Assembly: GCA_944389105.1 (NCBI GenBank)
Contig: CALXLD010000042.1
Location: forward strand, 1 to 64,000
DNA length: 64,000 nucleotides
Reading direction: 5' to 3'
DNA from: an uncultured Spirochaetaceae bacterium
GTDB lineage: Bacteria; Spirochaetota; Spirochaetia; Sphaerochaetales; Sphaerochaetaceae
Positions 9,327 to 19,037 of the stretch are shown here, piece after piece. Made by a program: the position numbers and the translations under genes. A model generated the notes under the pieces. The model had not been told where the DNA came from, ran no database searches, and saw nothing but the letters and a program-made list of their open reading frames with translations. Position 1 is the stretch's first letter; each line of letters starts with the position of its first letter.

Positions 9327-11063
9327 ATGGTAGAGAAACGTGGTATAGGAGTATTTCCTGGAATTGTTACAGGAAAAGCGGCCGTTTTCAGGCATACTGT
9401 TCTGGATAACGTGGAACATGCGCTTGCAGATGATCCGGAGAGAGAGCTTAGGGAGTTCGAGGCTGCACAGAAAAGCGTGCTTGACGAGCTGCATTCCATA
9501 AAGCCTTCCTCAAGAGAGGAGAGGGATATGCTTGATGTCTATGAAAGCATGCTCTCTGATCCTGATTATCTTGCATTGATACGGGAGAATATCCGGGAGA
9601 GAAAATACACAGCATCCTGGGCTGTGGAGGCTGCTACGGAAAAATACACGGCAGCGCTTGCCGCACTTGGCGATTCCTATTTCTCTGAGCGTATAGCAGA
9701 TATAAGGGATGCTGAGAACAGGCTGCTTGCAGCTATTTCAGGAATCGCCACAGAAATCGTAATCTCCGAACCTTCGATAATAATAGCAGACTATCTTCTT
9801 CCATCTGAGCTTATCCAGATGGACAGGAAAAATGTTCTTGGCCTGCTGCTGGATACAGGAGGTTCCACCAGCCACATCGCCATTCTTGCCCATTCCGATG
9901 AAATCCCCGCAGTTCTTGGCCTTGGAGATATCTCAAAAACAACGGAGGATGGAGCTGCTGTAGCGATGGATGGCAAGGAAGGCGTTGCCATAATAGATCC
10001 TGATGAGAAGACACTTAGAAGTTTCAGGGCAAAGAAAGGTGTTGCAGCAAGGGCTGAGAAGGAGCTAAGAAAAGGTGCTGCGCTCCCAGCGGTAACTACC
10101 GACGGTGTTCAGATACATCTTCTGAGCAATATCGAGGGATTGGAAGGGCTTGACAGCGCTATAGCGGCAGGGGCTGAGGGGATCGGTCTTTTCCGTACTG
10201 AATTCCTTGTTCTCCGGGATTCTGACTTCGATGACGGCAGAAAGGATTCGGTGTATGCAGAAGCTGCAAAGGTAATGGGGAATTATGGTCCTGTAACTTT
10301 CCGTACCTATGATCTCGGAGGAGATAAGATAGCAGAAGGAATGGATAGGAATGAGGAGAATCCTATCCTTGGATGGCGTGCTGTCCGTTTCTGCATGGAA
10401 CGCAGGGATATATTCCGATCGCAGCTCATTTCGATACTGAAAGCATCCGCATTTTCCGACTCGGTACGCCTTATGTTTCCGATGATCTCGGGTTCCGAGG
10501 AACTGGTGGAAGTGCTTGCCTTTTTTGATGAGGTCAAGGATGAATGCCGTAAAAAGGGCATAGCATTTGATGAGAACATGAAAATCGGGACGATGATTGA
10601 AACGCCCTCAGCTGCAATTACGGCAGATATACTGGCAGACTATGTTGATTTCATGTCCATAGGGACCAATGATCTTATCCAATACACGATTGCAGTCGAT
10701 AGAGGCAATGAAAAGATTGCCCATCTCTACCGCCCTTTGCATCCTGCGGTACTCCGGCTTCTGAAATATGTTGTTGATTCAGCAAAGAAGAAAGGCGTGA
10801 CAGTCTCCATATGCGGAGAAATGGCTGGAAATGCCGAGTACGCCCCTCTTCTTGTCGGTCTTGGCTTTGATGAGCTTTCAATGTCATCGCATTCCATACT
10901 TGAGGTAAGAAAACGCATAAGAACATTGAGCAGGGAGAGTTGCGTTCATTTTGCTGATAATGTACTCTCTCTTCCCGATGCAACTTCTATAGAGAAAGCG
11001 TTGAATGAGTATAATCAGAGAACTGTGGCACAAGGCCGCAGGTATGAGGGCTATTCAGTTTGA
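9327..11063 (+). CDS. ptsI: Phosphoenolpyruvate-protein phosphotransferase (PTS enzyme I)
   Basis: A 578-aa cytoplasmic enzyme that moves phosphate from PEP to HPr to drive PTS sugar uptake. It has the N-terminal HPr-binding/swivel domain with the phosphorylated His in GGSTSHIAILA (about residue 187). The TIM-barrel PEP-binding domain follows, with EGIGLFRTEFL, and ends in the signature SICGEMAGNAEYAPLLVGLGFDELSMS region. The ATG at 9327 is chosen because the promoter lies between it and the ATG at 9279, and because MVEKRGIGVFPGIVTGKA fits the family start. No ptsH or EII genes are nearby. Confidence 0.95.
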   Translation: MVEKRGIGVFPGIVTGKAAVFRHTVLDNVEHALADDPERELREFEAAQKSVLDELHSIKPSSREERDMLDVYESMLSDPDYLALIRENIRERKYTASWAVEAATEKYTAALAALGDSYFSERIADIRDAENRLLAAISGIATEIVISEPSIIIADYLLPSELIQMDRKNVLGLLLDTGGSTSHIAILAHSDEIPAVLGLGDISKTTEDGAAVAMDGKEGVAIIDPDEKTLRSFRAKKGVAARAEKELRKGAALPAVTTDGVQIHLLSNIEGLEGLDSAIAAGAEGIGLFRTEFLVLRDSDFDDGRKDSVYAEAAKVMGNYGPVTFRTYDLGGDKIAEGMDRNEENPILGWRAVRFCMERRDIFRSQLISILKASAFSDSVRLMFPMISGSEELVEVLAFFDEVKDECRKKGIAFDENMKIGTMIETPSAAITADILADYVDFMSIGTNDLIQYTIAVDRGNEKIAHLYRPLHPAVLRLLKYVVDSAKKKGVTVSICGEMAGNAEYAPLLVGLGFDELSMSSHSILEVRKRIRTLSRESCVHFADNVLSLPDATSIEKALNEYNQRTVAQGRRYEGYSV

Positions 11064-11178
11064 AGCTGCTTGGTGGTTTTATTAGATATGCTAGGAATGA
11101 ATCTTCCATAGCAGCTGAGTTTAAGTATTTGTACAAGGAGGCCGGCATTTCCCCCTTCAGTATCTAGCCGGAGTTATT

Positions 11179-12735
11179 ATGGAAAAGCTTGATATAAAGA
11201 ATAAGGCAGATATCGATACATCGTTACCGCTGATTTCGATCATAGGACGTCCTAATGCAGGTAAATCGACACTCTTTAACCGTCTTATAGGAAAGAGAAG
11301 AGCCATAACAGACCCGACCCCAGGTGTTACCAGGGATCCGATACCAGAGCGCTGGCTGCTTGGCAATAATGCTGTAACGCTGGTGGATTCAGGCGGTGTC
11401 AAAGTAGATAAGGAAGGAATAGATTTCGCAGTGACCGATAAATCCCTGTCCCTTCTGGAACAGAGCGATGCGATTATCTTCCTCATGGACTGTACGGAAG
11501 TCACGGCAGAGGACATGATGCTTGTAGAGAAGCTCCGTCCATATACGGATAAGGTGATCCTTACAGTAAATAAGGTTGATGATCCTAAGAGAGAGGACCT
11601 TGTCTGGAATTTCTTTTCCTATGGCTACCAGAGGGTTGTCGGAATTTCTGCAGCCCATGGTTCCGGTATAGAGGAGCTTGAGGATTCGCTTCTTGGTATC
11701 CTCGCGCTGGAAAGAACCGAGGAAATTCCTGACGAACCCGATACGATCAAGATCGCGATACTCGGAAAACCTAATACTGGGAAATCTACGCTGATGAATC
11801 TTCTTACCGGCCGTGATATTTCCATTGTCAGTCCTATAGCCGGAACCACACGTGACGTAATGCGTGGTACATTTGTCTATAAAGGAACTGAGTACACAGT
11901 CCTTGATACAGCCGGAATAAGACGGAAGTCAAAGGTTGAAGAGGATGTAGAATACTACTCGGTGAACAGGGCAATAAAGACAATAGAAGAAGCTGATGTA
12001 GTCCTTCTCATGGTTGATATCATAGAAGGGATTACGGAGCAGGATAAGAAGATTGCCGATCTCATCGTAAGAAGGGGAAAAGGCGTAATAATCGTTCTTA
12101 ACAAGACAGATCTCCTCCGTGGTATTCCCAATGAAATTGAGGCGATTAAGGATAGGGTAAGATTCCTGTTCCCAGTTCTTTCCTTTGCTCCTCTGATGCC
12201 TATTTCCGCCCTTAAGGGCATTGATATCGGGAAACTTCTGGATATGGTATGGAGTGTATGGAAACAGCTTACCAAGCGTGTTGATACATCTGCTTTGAAC
12301 GCAGCATTGAAAGCCTGGACAAAGGACAATGAACCTCCTCGTGGAGCAGCTGGACATTATAAGGTGCTTTATGGAACGCAGGTCAGTGCAGCTCCTGTCA
12401 GATTCCTGTTCTTTGTTAACAGAGTGCATGCTTTCCCTGAATCCTATATCTCTTATCTGAAGAATATGATCCGCAAGGATTTCGGTTTCACTTATATACC
12501 GATAGAAATATCTCTGAGGGAGAGAAGACGGAACCCAAGCCTCAATGAGAATGGCCCTACGAAGACAGAAGCCAGGATCCAGAGCGTCATGAAGGCCGCA
12601 GAAGGCGGAAGCAGGAAAAAGGCGAAGGGTACGGCCAGAAAGCCCGGTGGCAAAGCCCGGATGGGGAAGGCGAGGGAGAGAGCGGAGACAATTGTCCGTA
12701 ACTCGAACCAGAAGCGCAGGACAGGTAAGAAATAA
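11179..12735 (+). CDS. der: GTPase Der
   Basis: A 518-aa ribosome-assembly GTPase with two G domains in tandem and a KH-like C-terminal domain; it helps mature the 50S subunit. P-loops are GRPNAGKS (about 24-31) and GKPNTGKS (about 195-202), with the matching DSGG/DTAG and NKVD/NKTD motifs. The C-terminus carries an unusually long Lys/Arg/Gly-rich tail (about 455-518), making it longer than the common 435-490 aa. GGAG precedes the ATG. Its TAA overlaps the next ATG by one base (TAATG). Confidence 0.97.
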   Translation: MEKLDIKNKADIDTSLPLISIIGRPNAGKSTLFNRLIGKRRAITDPTPGVTRDPIPERWLLGNNAVTLVDSGGVKVDKEGIDFAVTDKSLSLLEQSDAIIFLMDCTEVTAEDMMLVEKLRPYTDKVILTVNKVDDPKREDLVWNFFSYGYQRVVGISAAHGSGIEELEDSLLGILALERTEEIPDEPDTIKIAILGKPNTGKSTLMNLLTGRDISIVSPIAGTTRDVMRGTFVYKGTEYTVLDTAGIRRKSKVEEDVEYYSVNRAIKTIEEADVVLLMVDIIEGITEQDKKIADLIVRRGKGVIIVLNKTDLLRGIPNEIEAIKDRVRFLFPVLSFAPLMPISALKGIDIGKLLDMVWSVWKQLTKRVDTSALNAALKAWTKDNEPPRGAAGHYKVLYGTQVSAAPVRFLFFVNRVHAFPESYISYLKNMIRKDFGFTYIPIEISLRERRRNPSLNENGPTKTEARIQSVMKAAEGGSRKKAKGTARKPGGKARMGKARERAETIVRNSNQKRRTGKK

Positions 12736-13418
12736 TGGGTTACGCAGCTGAGAACGGCATAAAGGCTCTTATTTTTGATATCGATGGAACTTTCTACCCG
12801 AAAAGGGCAATGATGTTCCGTCTTGGTCTGGCTTCAGCTCTTCATCTTCCATTTGCTCTTAAGTACAACAGGATGAGACAGGACCTTCGTAAGGAAACGG
12901 GTTTCGAAATGGGGGATGCCTCTTCTCTTGGTGAGCTCCAGGAGAAAGAAAGCCGGATGATGTATCCGGGCCGGGACGTGGAGTATTTCATTTCCAAGGA
13001 GGAGCGTGTCTTCCGTAAGCCGTGGGAAAGGCTTTTTTCGAATATAAAGCCCTATCCGGATGTAAGGAATGTGCTTATGAAAGCCAGGAGCGAAGGTTAT
13101 ATTCTCGCAGCCCTTTCCGATTTCCCTATCGGGACAAAACTCAGAGCTCTCGGAATTGATGATCTTCTCGACCTGAGCGTATCAACAGAGGAATATGGCG
13201 CTCTTAAACCATCTATAAGACCATTTTCCGCAATTCTTGATGAGCTGGGCCTTAAAGCAGCTGAAGCCCTTTATACAGGAGACAGCAGGTCAAAGGATGT
13301 TGACGGGGCTAAAAATGCAGGAATGCATACAGCCCTTATCTCTCGCTCTGTCAGAGTGTATAATAATGCTGATATCATCTTCTCCTCATGGGAGGAGTTT
13401 GGAAAAATGGTGCTATAG
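12735..13418 (+). CDS. HAD superfamily hydrolase
   Basis: A 227-aa HAD-type phosphatase. Motif I is FDIDGTFYP (nucleophile Asp about residue 14), motif III/Lys is in the EEYGALKPS region, and motif IV is TGDSRSKDVDGAKNAGM. A helical cap lies between motif I and motif II. The substrate cannot be read from sequence. It starts in the last base of der and is followed 8 nt later by a coiled-coil membrane protein, so the three form an operon. Confidence 0.85.
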   Translation: MGYAAENGIKALIFDIDGTFYPKRAMMFRLGLASALHLPFALKYNRMRQDLRKETGFEMGDASSLGELQEKESRMMYPGRDVEYFISKEERVFRKPWERLFSNIKPYPDVRNVLMKARSEGYILAALSDFPIGTKLRALGIDDLLDLSVSTEEYGALKPSIRPFSAILDELGLKAAEALYTGDSRSKDVDGAKNAGMHTALISRSVRVYNNADIIFSSWEEFGKMVL

Positions 13419-13426
13419 AGGTTGAT

Positions 13427-15292
13427 ATGCAGATAGATTCTCAGATGCTGTTGTTTGGAGCTCTGATACTCCTTGTTTCGTTTCTGATTAACCTTGTTGT
13501 CGTCATGCTTGTCAGACGCAATATAAAGAATGACAGGATGTCCAAGATGATAACAATGCAGCAGGCTGCTTTCCGTACTGAGTCGGCTTCGACGCTTGAC
13601 AGGATGCGGACTACGGCAAAAGAGTGCCAGCAGAATGTGGAGCTGTCTACTTCTCAGGCAGAGGATATGGTCCGGCAGATAAGCGATTCGCTGAAAACCC
13701 TCTCTGATTATCAGGAAGATCTTGCTGCGCTGCAGGCTGTATGCGCTGAATATAAAGCTGCCCTGGAAAAACTCAGGATTGCAACTGACCAGGCTGAGGC
13801 AAGGATACTTGCTGTCCAGCAGGAAGTCAGGAAGGTTGAAGCTGTAAATGACAGAATGGACAGCTTCAGAAGCGAAGCAGAGAGAAGCATGAATCAGCTG
13901 CAGGATCTGAAAGCTGAGTATGTCCGTCTTGTTGCTGCAACGCAGGAAAGCCTGAAGAATGCTGCTGAATCCCAGAAGAGCGAGAATCAGGATATGCTTG
14001 CTGCATTCTCCCAGCAGATTGAAAGGGCAAAGGAGCTTTTCAGCGCATTTGTCACTCAGGAGAGAATGGATTTCAAGGCATTCTCAGATAGCGAGATCAA
14101 GAAAGCAGAGGATATGGCTGTTGATACAGAGAACAGGCGTGATAGCATCATGAAGAGCCTTGAGGATGGAAAGGCTGAACTTGATACCTTCCGCACGGAT
14201 CTCACATCATCTATCTCCTCACTTGAGAGTGTCAGGGACGGAATCAGGAAGGAAGGGGACGAAGCTGCCTCTTCGTTTGCTGCAGATATTGAAAAGAGAA
14301 AGAGTGAGGCAATTGCGGATATCCAGACTGAGATTTCTTCTGTGAAGCTTTCAATTGAGGAATTCTCAAAGGATTCTGCTGCCAGTGCAGAGAAGCTTCA
14401 CAGTGAGCTTTCGGATAATCTCGATGCTCTTTCCGGACGTTTTGATGAATTCCTCAGAGAGCAGAAGAATGCTCTTGATTCGTATGTAGGGGAGCAGAAG
14501 AAAGTGCTCCAGGAAGAGGCTGATAGCGTCATAAGCCGTGTTTCAGCGGAGAAGAATGCACTCGATGAGGCCGTTGCAGCCTTTGGCAATGAACGCTCTG
14601 CTGCAGAGGAGAACACTAAGCTTGCAGTTTCCGAAGCCCTTAAGAACGTCGAAAGCGCACGGCTTGCTCTCGATGGTGAGAGAAGCTCATTTATAGAAGC
14701 CTCAAAGGATGCGCTTTCAAAGAGCTTTGCGGAGATGCTTGAAGGCGTGAATCAGCGTTACGAACGCCTTAAGGGAGATGCAGATACATTTGTCAAGGCA
14801 ATTGCTGACCGGGTCAATGATACCAGGGAGACTATAACGCTTCTTTCCCAGGGAGAGCAGGAGAGAATCCAGGATTCTGTTGCAAGGCTTCAGGAACTCG
14901 ACAGAAAGATCAAAGGATCTGAGGAACAGCTTCAGAAGCTTGCTGAGACTATTACAGCTACCCGGGAAGAACTCTTTTCAGTGCAGCAGGACCGCGGCCG
15001 TCTTGACAGCGATATCGAGGAGCGGAACAAGGAGCTTGAAAGGCTGAATGACGAGATGCAGAAATCAAAGAGCGCAAGGCTCGGAGAGGAAGCTGCTCTT
15101 GTCAGGCTGAAGCTTCAGATATCCAATCTCGAGAAAGAGAAGAAGCAGGCTGAGATGAAGAAGGAAGCAGCTCCTGAACCTAGAGCGGAAGAGAAAGCTC
15201 CTGAGAAGAAGCCAGAGGAGATGATTGAGGAATTCCCTGATGACATCTTCACTGGCAACGTCGAGGAAGTTAATCTCGATGAGGATGATTAA
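13427..15292 (+). CDS. Membrane-anchored long coiled-coil protein
   Basis: A 621-aa protein: one N-terminal membrane helix (about 6-29), then some 550 residues of almost continuous heptad-like coiled coil rich in Glu, Lys, Ala, Ser and Gln, then a Pro/Glu/Lys linker (EPRAEEKAPEKKPEE) and a short acidic tail ending DLDEDD-like. No enzymatic motif was seen. The layout suggests a structural or scaffold protein of the envelope, comparable to SMC-like or RmuC-like N-termini, but no RmuC nuclease core is present. The ATG at 13427 is preferred over one at 13388, which would lie inside the preceding gene and place residues before the helix. Confidence 0.75.
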   Translation: MQIDSQMLLFGALILLVSFLINLVVVMLVRRNIKNDRMSKMITMQQAAFRTESASTLDRMRTTAKECQQNVELSTSQAEDMVRQISDSLKTLSDYQEDLAALQAVCAEYKAALEKLRIATDQAEARILAVQQEVRKVEAVNDRMDSFRSEAERSMNQLQDLKAEYVRLVAATQESLKNAAESQKSENQDMLAAFSQQIERAKELFSAFVTQERMDFKAFSDSEIKKAEDMAVDTENRRDSIMKSLEDGKAELDTFRTDLTSSISSLESVRDGIRKEGDEAASSFAADIEKRKSEAIADIQTEISSVKLSIEEFSKDSAASAEKLHSELSDNLDALSGRFDEFLREQKNALDSYVGEQKKVLQEEADSVISRVSAEKNALDEAVAAFGNERSAAEENTKLAVSEALKNVESARLALDGERSSFIEASKDALSKSFAEMLEGVNQRYERLKGDADTFVKAIADRVNDTRETITLLSQGEQERIQDSVARLQELDRKIKGSEEQLQKLAETITATREELFSVQQDRGRLDSDIEERNKELERLNDEMQKSKSARLGEEAALVRLKLQISNLEKEKKQAEMKKEAAPEPRAEEKAPEKKPEEMIEEFPDDIFTGNVEEVNLDEDD

Positions 15293-16245
15293 GATACCAC
15301 GTTCTTAGGCGTTCCGATCATAAAGGATACAAGGTTGTCGAGGGTGCAGTTCATGAGCCGCATCCTCGTTTCTTTTGCAGCCCATGCTATATGGGGCGTT
15401 ATAATGCACTCCGGTATTCCGATAAGCGGAGAACCATGGCGCGGCGGTTCTTCTCTTAGGACATCAAGCCCGGCGCCTGCTATCATCCTGCTTTTCAATG
15501 CAGCAGCCAGAGCTTCCTCATCTATAAGGCCGCCCCTTGCAGTATTTATGAGGATTGCGTTTTGCTTCATCTTCCTGAGGCTCTCCATGTTTATCATATT
15601 CTCTGTTTCCGGAGTGAGTGGAACATGCAGAGATATGTAGTCAGATTCTGAGAGCAGCGTATCGAAATCCACTGGCCTGAATCCCTTTTCCTCGGCTTCG
15701 CTTTTACTGCTTCTTGAGGTGTATATCACTCCCATGCCGAATGCCGAGGCTATTTCAGCAGTTCTCATCCCTATATGTCCCATACCTACTATGCCGATTG
15801 TCTTCCCATATAATTCCGCGAGGGGAAAAAGCGAGTATGAGAAGAGGGGTGATGCTGACCAGTCCCCGTTTCTTACGCTCTCCGAATGTTCGGATACCCG
15901 ATGTGTGAAGCAGAGAATGTGGGCAAAAACCGACTCTGCGACTCCTTCGGTACTGTATTCCGGAACATTTGTAACGGTGATTCCCAGATCCCGTGCTGCC
16001 TGGATATCAATGATATTGTAGCCCGTTGCTGTTACCCCGATATACTTCAGCTTGGGAAGCTTTTCCATTGTTTCCCGCGTGAATGGTACTTTGTTCGTAA
16101 GGATGAACTCTGCATTTTCAGAGCGGGGTATTATTTCATCAGGAGATGTCGTGTCATATACCTCAACATTTCCAGTACTTTCAAAATCTTTCCAGGAGAG
16201 GTCTCCCGGATTAAGGATCTTTCCATCGAGAATCGCAATATTCAT
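15289..16245 (-). CDS. D-2-hydroxyacid dehydrogenase (glycerate dehydrogenase-like)
   Basis: A 318-aa NAD-dependent reductase of 2-oxoacids. The Rossmann motif is GIVGMGHIGMRTAEIA (about 152-167), with the catalytic triad Arg in NTARGGLID (about 235), Glu in REEPP (about 264) and His in ITPHIAWAA (about 283). The substrate is probably hydroxypyruvate or glyoxylate by similarity, but specificity is uncertain. No ribosome site exists. TAGAAT lies exactly 12 nt before the ATG, so the transcript is probably leaderless. The 3' end overlaps the convergent coiled-coil gene by 4 nt. Confidence 0.88.
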   Translation of the reverse strand: MNIAILDGKILNPGDLSWKDFESTGNVEVYDTTSPDEIIPRSENAEFILTNKVPFTRETMEKLPKLKYIGVTATGYNIIDIQAARDLGITVTNVPEYSTEGVAESVFAHILCFTHRVSEHSESVRNGDWSASPLFSYSLFPLAELYGKTIGIVGMGHIGMRTAEIASAFGMGVIYTSRSSKSEAEEKGFRPVDFDTLLSESDYISLHVPLTPETENMINMESLRKMKQNAILINTARGGLIDEEALAAALKSRMIAGAGLDVLREEPPRHGSPLIGIPECIITPHIAWAAKETRMRLMNCTLDNLVSFMIGTPKNVVS

Positions 16246-16251
16246 ATCAGG

Positions 16252-16257
16252 ATTCTA
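16252..16257 (-). promoter_or_regulatory. -10 box of leaderless-type dehydrogenase promoter
   Basis: TAGAAT on the minus strand (16257 down to 16252), 5/6 match to TATAAT, beginning 12 nt before the ATG at 16245. A clear -35 was not found. No Shine-Dalgarno sequence lies between it and the start. Confidence 0.5.
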
Positions 16258-16313
16258 CCGCACTGCGGAAGTTTTCTCACGCAGTTTCGGTTTATCTGAA
16301 TGAATGAAGCGGT

Positions 16314-16342
16314 TTGACCATTTTCAAGGCTATTGTTAATTT
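16314..16342 (+). promoter_or_regulatory. Candidate promoter of the grpE-dnaK-dnaJ operon
   Basis: TTGACC (16314-16319), 17-nt spacer, TAATTT (16337-16342). The -35 is good and the -10 poor, which would fit an inducible or specialised promoter. The predicted start (about 16349) coincides with a perfect inverted repeat. No CIRCE element (TTAGCACTC-N9-GAGTGCTAA) was seen. Confidence 0.35.
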
Positions 16343-16348
16343 ACTAAT

Positions 16349-16364
16349 GTATCATCCTTGATAC
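16349..16364 (+). promoter_or_regulatory. 16-bp inverted repeat upstream of grpE
   Basis: GTATCA-TCCT-TGATAC, perfect 6-bp arms with a 4-nt spacer, about 39 nt before the grpE ATG. Its position at the predicted +1 would suit a repressor operator for the heat-shock operon. This is inference only; the arms could also be chance. Confidence 0.35.
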
Positions 16365-16402
16365 GTGCTGAAATGAAAAGAAAAAAGAAAAGAGGCTTTA
16401 AA

Positions 16403-16966
16403 ATGGCTGATGAGGAAATCAAGAAGGAAGAAGAAGCTGTGGCTTCCGAAGAAGATAAGGATACAGAAGCTGAGACTGAGGTGTCCGAGGCTGATGAGCT
16501 GAGGGCCAAGGTAAAGGAACTTGAGGATACAATTGCAGATCTCAAGGATAAAGCTCTAAGGGAAGCTGCAGAGACCGAGAACTACAAGAAGCGTCTCAGG
16601 CAGGAGAAGGAGAATGCTGTCAAATATGCTAATGAGGCATTGATCAGGGATCTTCTTGATCCGCTTGATAATTTCTCCAGGGCAATTGAGGCTTCGGAGA
16701 AATCAAAGGACTTCGATACTATCCGCACTGGCGTTGTGATGGTAGAGGATCAGATCCATACATTGCTTAAGAACAACTGGGGCCTTGAGGCTTATTCTCC
16801 GGAGGGAGAGGATTTTGACCCTTCTGACATGGAAGCCTGCATGATGCAGGAAGTTGAGGGGCTGGATAAGGAAAAGGTCCTGCAGGTGTTCGTAAAAGGC
16901 TATAAGCTGCATGGAAAAGTCATAAGAGCTGCAAAGGTTGTAGTAGGAAAGCCGAAAAGCAATTGA
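16403..16966 (+). CDS. grpE: Nucleotide exchange factor GrpE
   Basis: A 187-aa GrpE. A highly acidic, disordered N-terminus (MADEEIKKEEEAVASEEDKD) leads into the long dimerisation helix (KVKELEDTIADLKDKALREAAETENYKKR-like), then a beta-wing domain with the conserved EVEGLDKEKVLQVFVKGYKLHGKVIRAAKVVV-type ending. It releases ADP from DnaK. The ATG at 16403 has AGAGG 7 nt upstream. Upstream in-frame starts (TTG 16358, ATG 16373) overlap the inverted repeat or lack a ribosome site. Confidence 0.95.
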   Translation: MADEEIKKEEEAVASEEDKDTEAETEVSEADELRAKVKELEDTIADLKDKALREAAETENYKKRLRQEKENAVKYANEALIRDLLDPLDNFSRAIEASEKSKDFDTIRTGVVMVEDQIHTLLKNNWGLEAYSPEGEDFDPSDMEACMMQEVEGLDKEKVLQVFVKGYKLHGKVIRAAKVVVGKPKSN

Positions 16967-17050
16967 CGAAAGAGGTTGGCATTATTATTTTACCTCTGGA
17001 TACGGAGCGTGGCTCCAGAATGATCTGGATAAATATGGAGAGAAGATAAA

Positions 17051-18973
17051 ATGGGAAAGATTATAGGTATAGACCTTGGAACAACTAACAGCTGTGTTGC
17101 TGTGATGGAAGGCAACGAGCCTGTTGTAATTGCAAACAGCGAGGGAGACAGAACGACACCGTCTGTTGTCGGTTTCACTGATACGGACCGTCTTGTAGGA
17201 AAACCTGCAAAGAACCAGATGGTTACAAACCCTGAGAATACTGTCTATTCCATCAAGAGATTCATGGGAAGAAAGTACCATGAGGTTACTGAAGAGATTA
17301 AGATGGTACCGTATAAGGTTGTATCCGGTGCTAATGATGAGATAAAGGTTGCTGTAAGAGGCCATGAGTATTCTCCTCAGGAGATTTCCGCAATTGTTCT
17401 TCAGAAGATGAAGAAGACAGCAGAGGATTATCTTGGAGAGCCTGTAACAGAGGCTGTTATAACAGTACCTGCATACTTCAACGATGCCCAGCGCCAGGCA
17501 ACAAAGGATGCTGGACGTATTGCTGGTCTTGAAGTAAAGAGGATTGTCAACGAGCCTACTGCAGCAGCTCTTGCATACGGATTCGGAAAGGATAAGTCCG
17601 ATAAGGAAGAGACCATTGCTGTATACGATTTCGGTGGCGGTACTTTTGATATCTCCATTCTTGAACTTGGAGATGGAGTATTTGAGGTTAAGTCGACAAA
17701 CGGAGATACACACCTCGGCGGTGATAACATCGATCAGGTGATCATCGACTGGATGGCTGCTGATTTCAAGAAGAATACAGGAATAGATCTTTCAAAGGAT
17801 AAGATGGCGCTTCAGAGGCTGAAGGAGGCTGCAGAACAGGCAAAGATTGTTCTTTCTTCTTCTACAACTACCACAATCAACCTACCGTTCATCACAGCTG
17901 ATGCAACTGGCCCGAAGCACCTTCAGATGGAGCTTACAAGAGCTAAGTTTGAGCAGATGATTGCTCCGCTTGTAGAGAGAACAAGGATCCCGTGTGAGAA
18001 TGCTCTCCGCGATGCTGGCATCTCCGCTTCAGGTGTCGATGAGGTAATCCTTGTCGGTGGTTCTTCAAGAATCCCTTGCGTACAGGCTCTTGTTAAGGAG
18101 CTTTTCGGAAAGGAACCGCATAAGGGAGTCAACCCTGATGAGGTTGTTGCTGTCGGCGCATCCATCCAGGGTGGTATTCTCAAGGGAGATGTAAAGGATG
18201 TTCTTCTTCTCGATGTAACTCCGCTCTCACTTGGTATTGAGACACTCGGCGGTGTCTGCACAAAGCTCATTGAGAGAAATACTACTATTCCTACAAGGAA
18301 GAGCCAGATTTTCTCAACAGCAAGCGATGGACAGACTGCTGTATCGATTCATGTTCTTCAGGGTGAGCGTGAGCTTGCTTCTCAGAACAGAACGCTTGGA
18401 ACATTCAATCTTGAGGGAATTGCTCCTGCACCGCGCGGAGTACCGCAGATTGAGGTTACATTCGATATCGATGCCAACGGTATAGTCCATGTATCTGCAA
18501 AGGATCTTGGAACTGGCAAGGAGCAGAAGATCAGGATTGAGTCCTCTTCAGGTCTTTCAGAGCAGGAAATCGACCGCATGGTAAAGGATGCGGAAGCTCA
18601 TGCTGCTGAGGATAAGAAAGCTAGAGATACTATTGAGGCAAAGAATAATGCTGAAAGCGTAGTCTATGCTACTGAAAAAGCTCTTAAGGACTATGGCGAC
18701 AAGGTCTCTGCAGATGAAAGAGGAAAGATTGAGAGTGCTCTCCAGGAGCTTAAGGATGCACTTGCAAACAGCAATGCAGCTCCAGATGAGCTGAAGAGCA
18801 AGACAGAGAAGGTTCAGCAGGCTTCTATGGAACTTGGACAGAAAGTCTATGAGGCAGCACAGCAGAACGGTGGTGCTCAGGGAGGCGGTGCATCATCCTC
18901 CTCTGACAGCCAGGCATCTTCCGGTCCAAAAGATGATGGAACTATGGATGCAAGCTACGAAGAGGTCAAATAA
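17051..18973 (+). CDS. dnaK: Chaperone protein DnaK (Hsp70)
   Basis: A 640-aa Hsp70 of normal length. The N-terminal ATPase domain has [35 protein letters not shown] and the [10 protein letters not shown]-like motif. The substrate-binding domain begins near residue 390 ([17 protein letters not shown]), followed by the helical lid and a Gly/Ser/Gln-rich tail ending DASYEEVK. It folds and disaggregates proteins with DnaJ and GrpE. A GGAG site precedes the ATG. Gene order grpE-dnaK-dnaJ is classical, but hrcA is missing here. Confidence 0.98.
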   Translation: MGKIIGIDLGTTNSCVAVMEGNEPVVIANSEGDRTTPSVVGFTDTDRLVGKPAKNQMVTNPENTVYSIKRFMGRKYHEVTEEIKMVPYKVVSGANDEIKVAVRGHEYSPQEISAIVLQKMKKTAEDYLGEPVTEAVITVPAYFNDAQRQATKDAGRIAGLEVKRIVNEPTAAALAYGFGKDKSDKEETIAVYDFGGGTFDISILELGDGVFEVKSTNGDTHLGGDNIDQVIIDWMAADFKKNTGIDLSKDKMALQRLKEAAEQAKIVLSSSTTTTINLPFITADATGPKHLQMELTRAKFEQMIAPLVERTRIPCENALRDAGISASGVDEVILVGGSSRIPCVQALVKELFGKEPHKGVNPDEVVAVGASIQGGILKGDVKDVLLLDVTPLSLGIETLGGVCTKLIERNTTIPTRKSQIFSTASDGQTAVSIHVLQGERELASQNRTLGTFNLEGIAPAPRGVPQIEVTFDIDANGIVHVSAKDLGTGKEQKIRIESSSGLSEQEIDRMVKDAEAHAAEDKKARDTIEAKNNAESVVYATEKALKDYGDKVSADERGKIESALQELKDALANSNAAPDELKSKTEKVQQASMELGQKVYEAAQQNGGAQGGGASSSSDSQASSGPKDDGTMDASYEEVK

Positions 18974-18990
18974 AAGACTCTTCAGCCAAA

Positions 18991-19020
18991 GGGAAGCAGC
19001 ATGGAAGCATGCTGCTTTCT
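18991..19020 (+). other. Strong hairpin between dnaK and dnaJ
   Basis: AAGCAGCATG (18994-19003), GAAG tetraloop, CATGCTGCTT (19008-19017): a perfect 10-bp stem that extends about three further pairs with wobbles. No T-run follows, so it is more likely an mRNA stability or processing element that lets dnaK exceed dnaJ than a full terminator. Confidence 0.6.
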
Positions 19021-19037
19021 GACGTTAAGAGGGAACT

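Noticed and set aside
16300-16402. CIRCE element for the grpE operon
   Set aside because: No TTAGCACTC-N9-GAGTGCTAA or close variant is present; hrcA is also absent.
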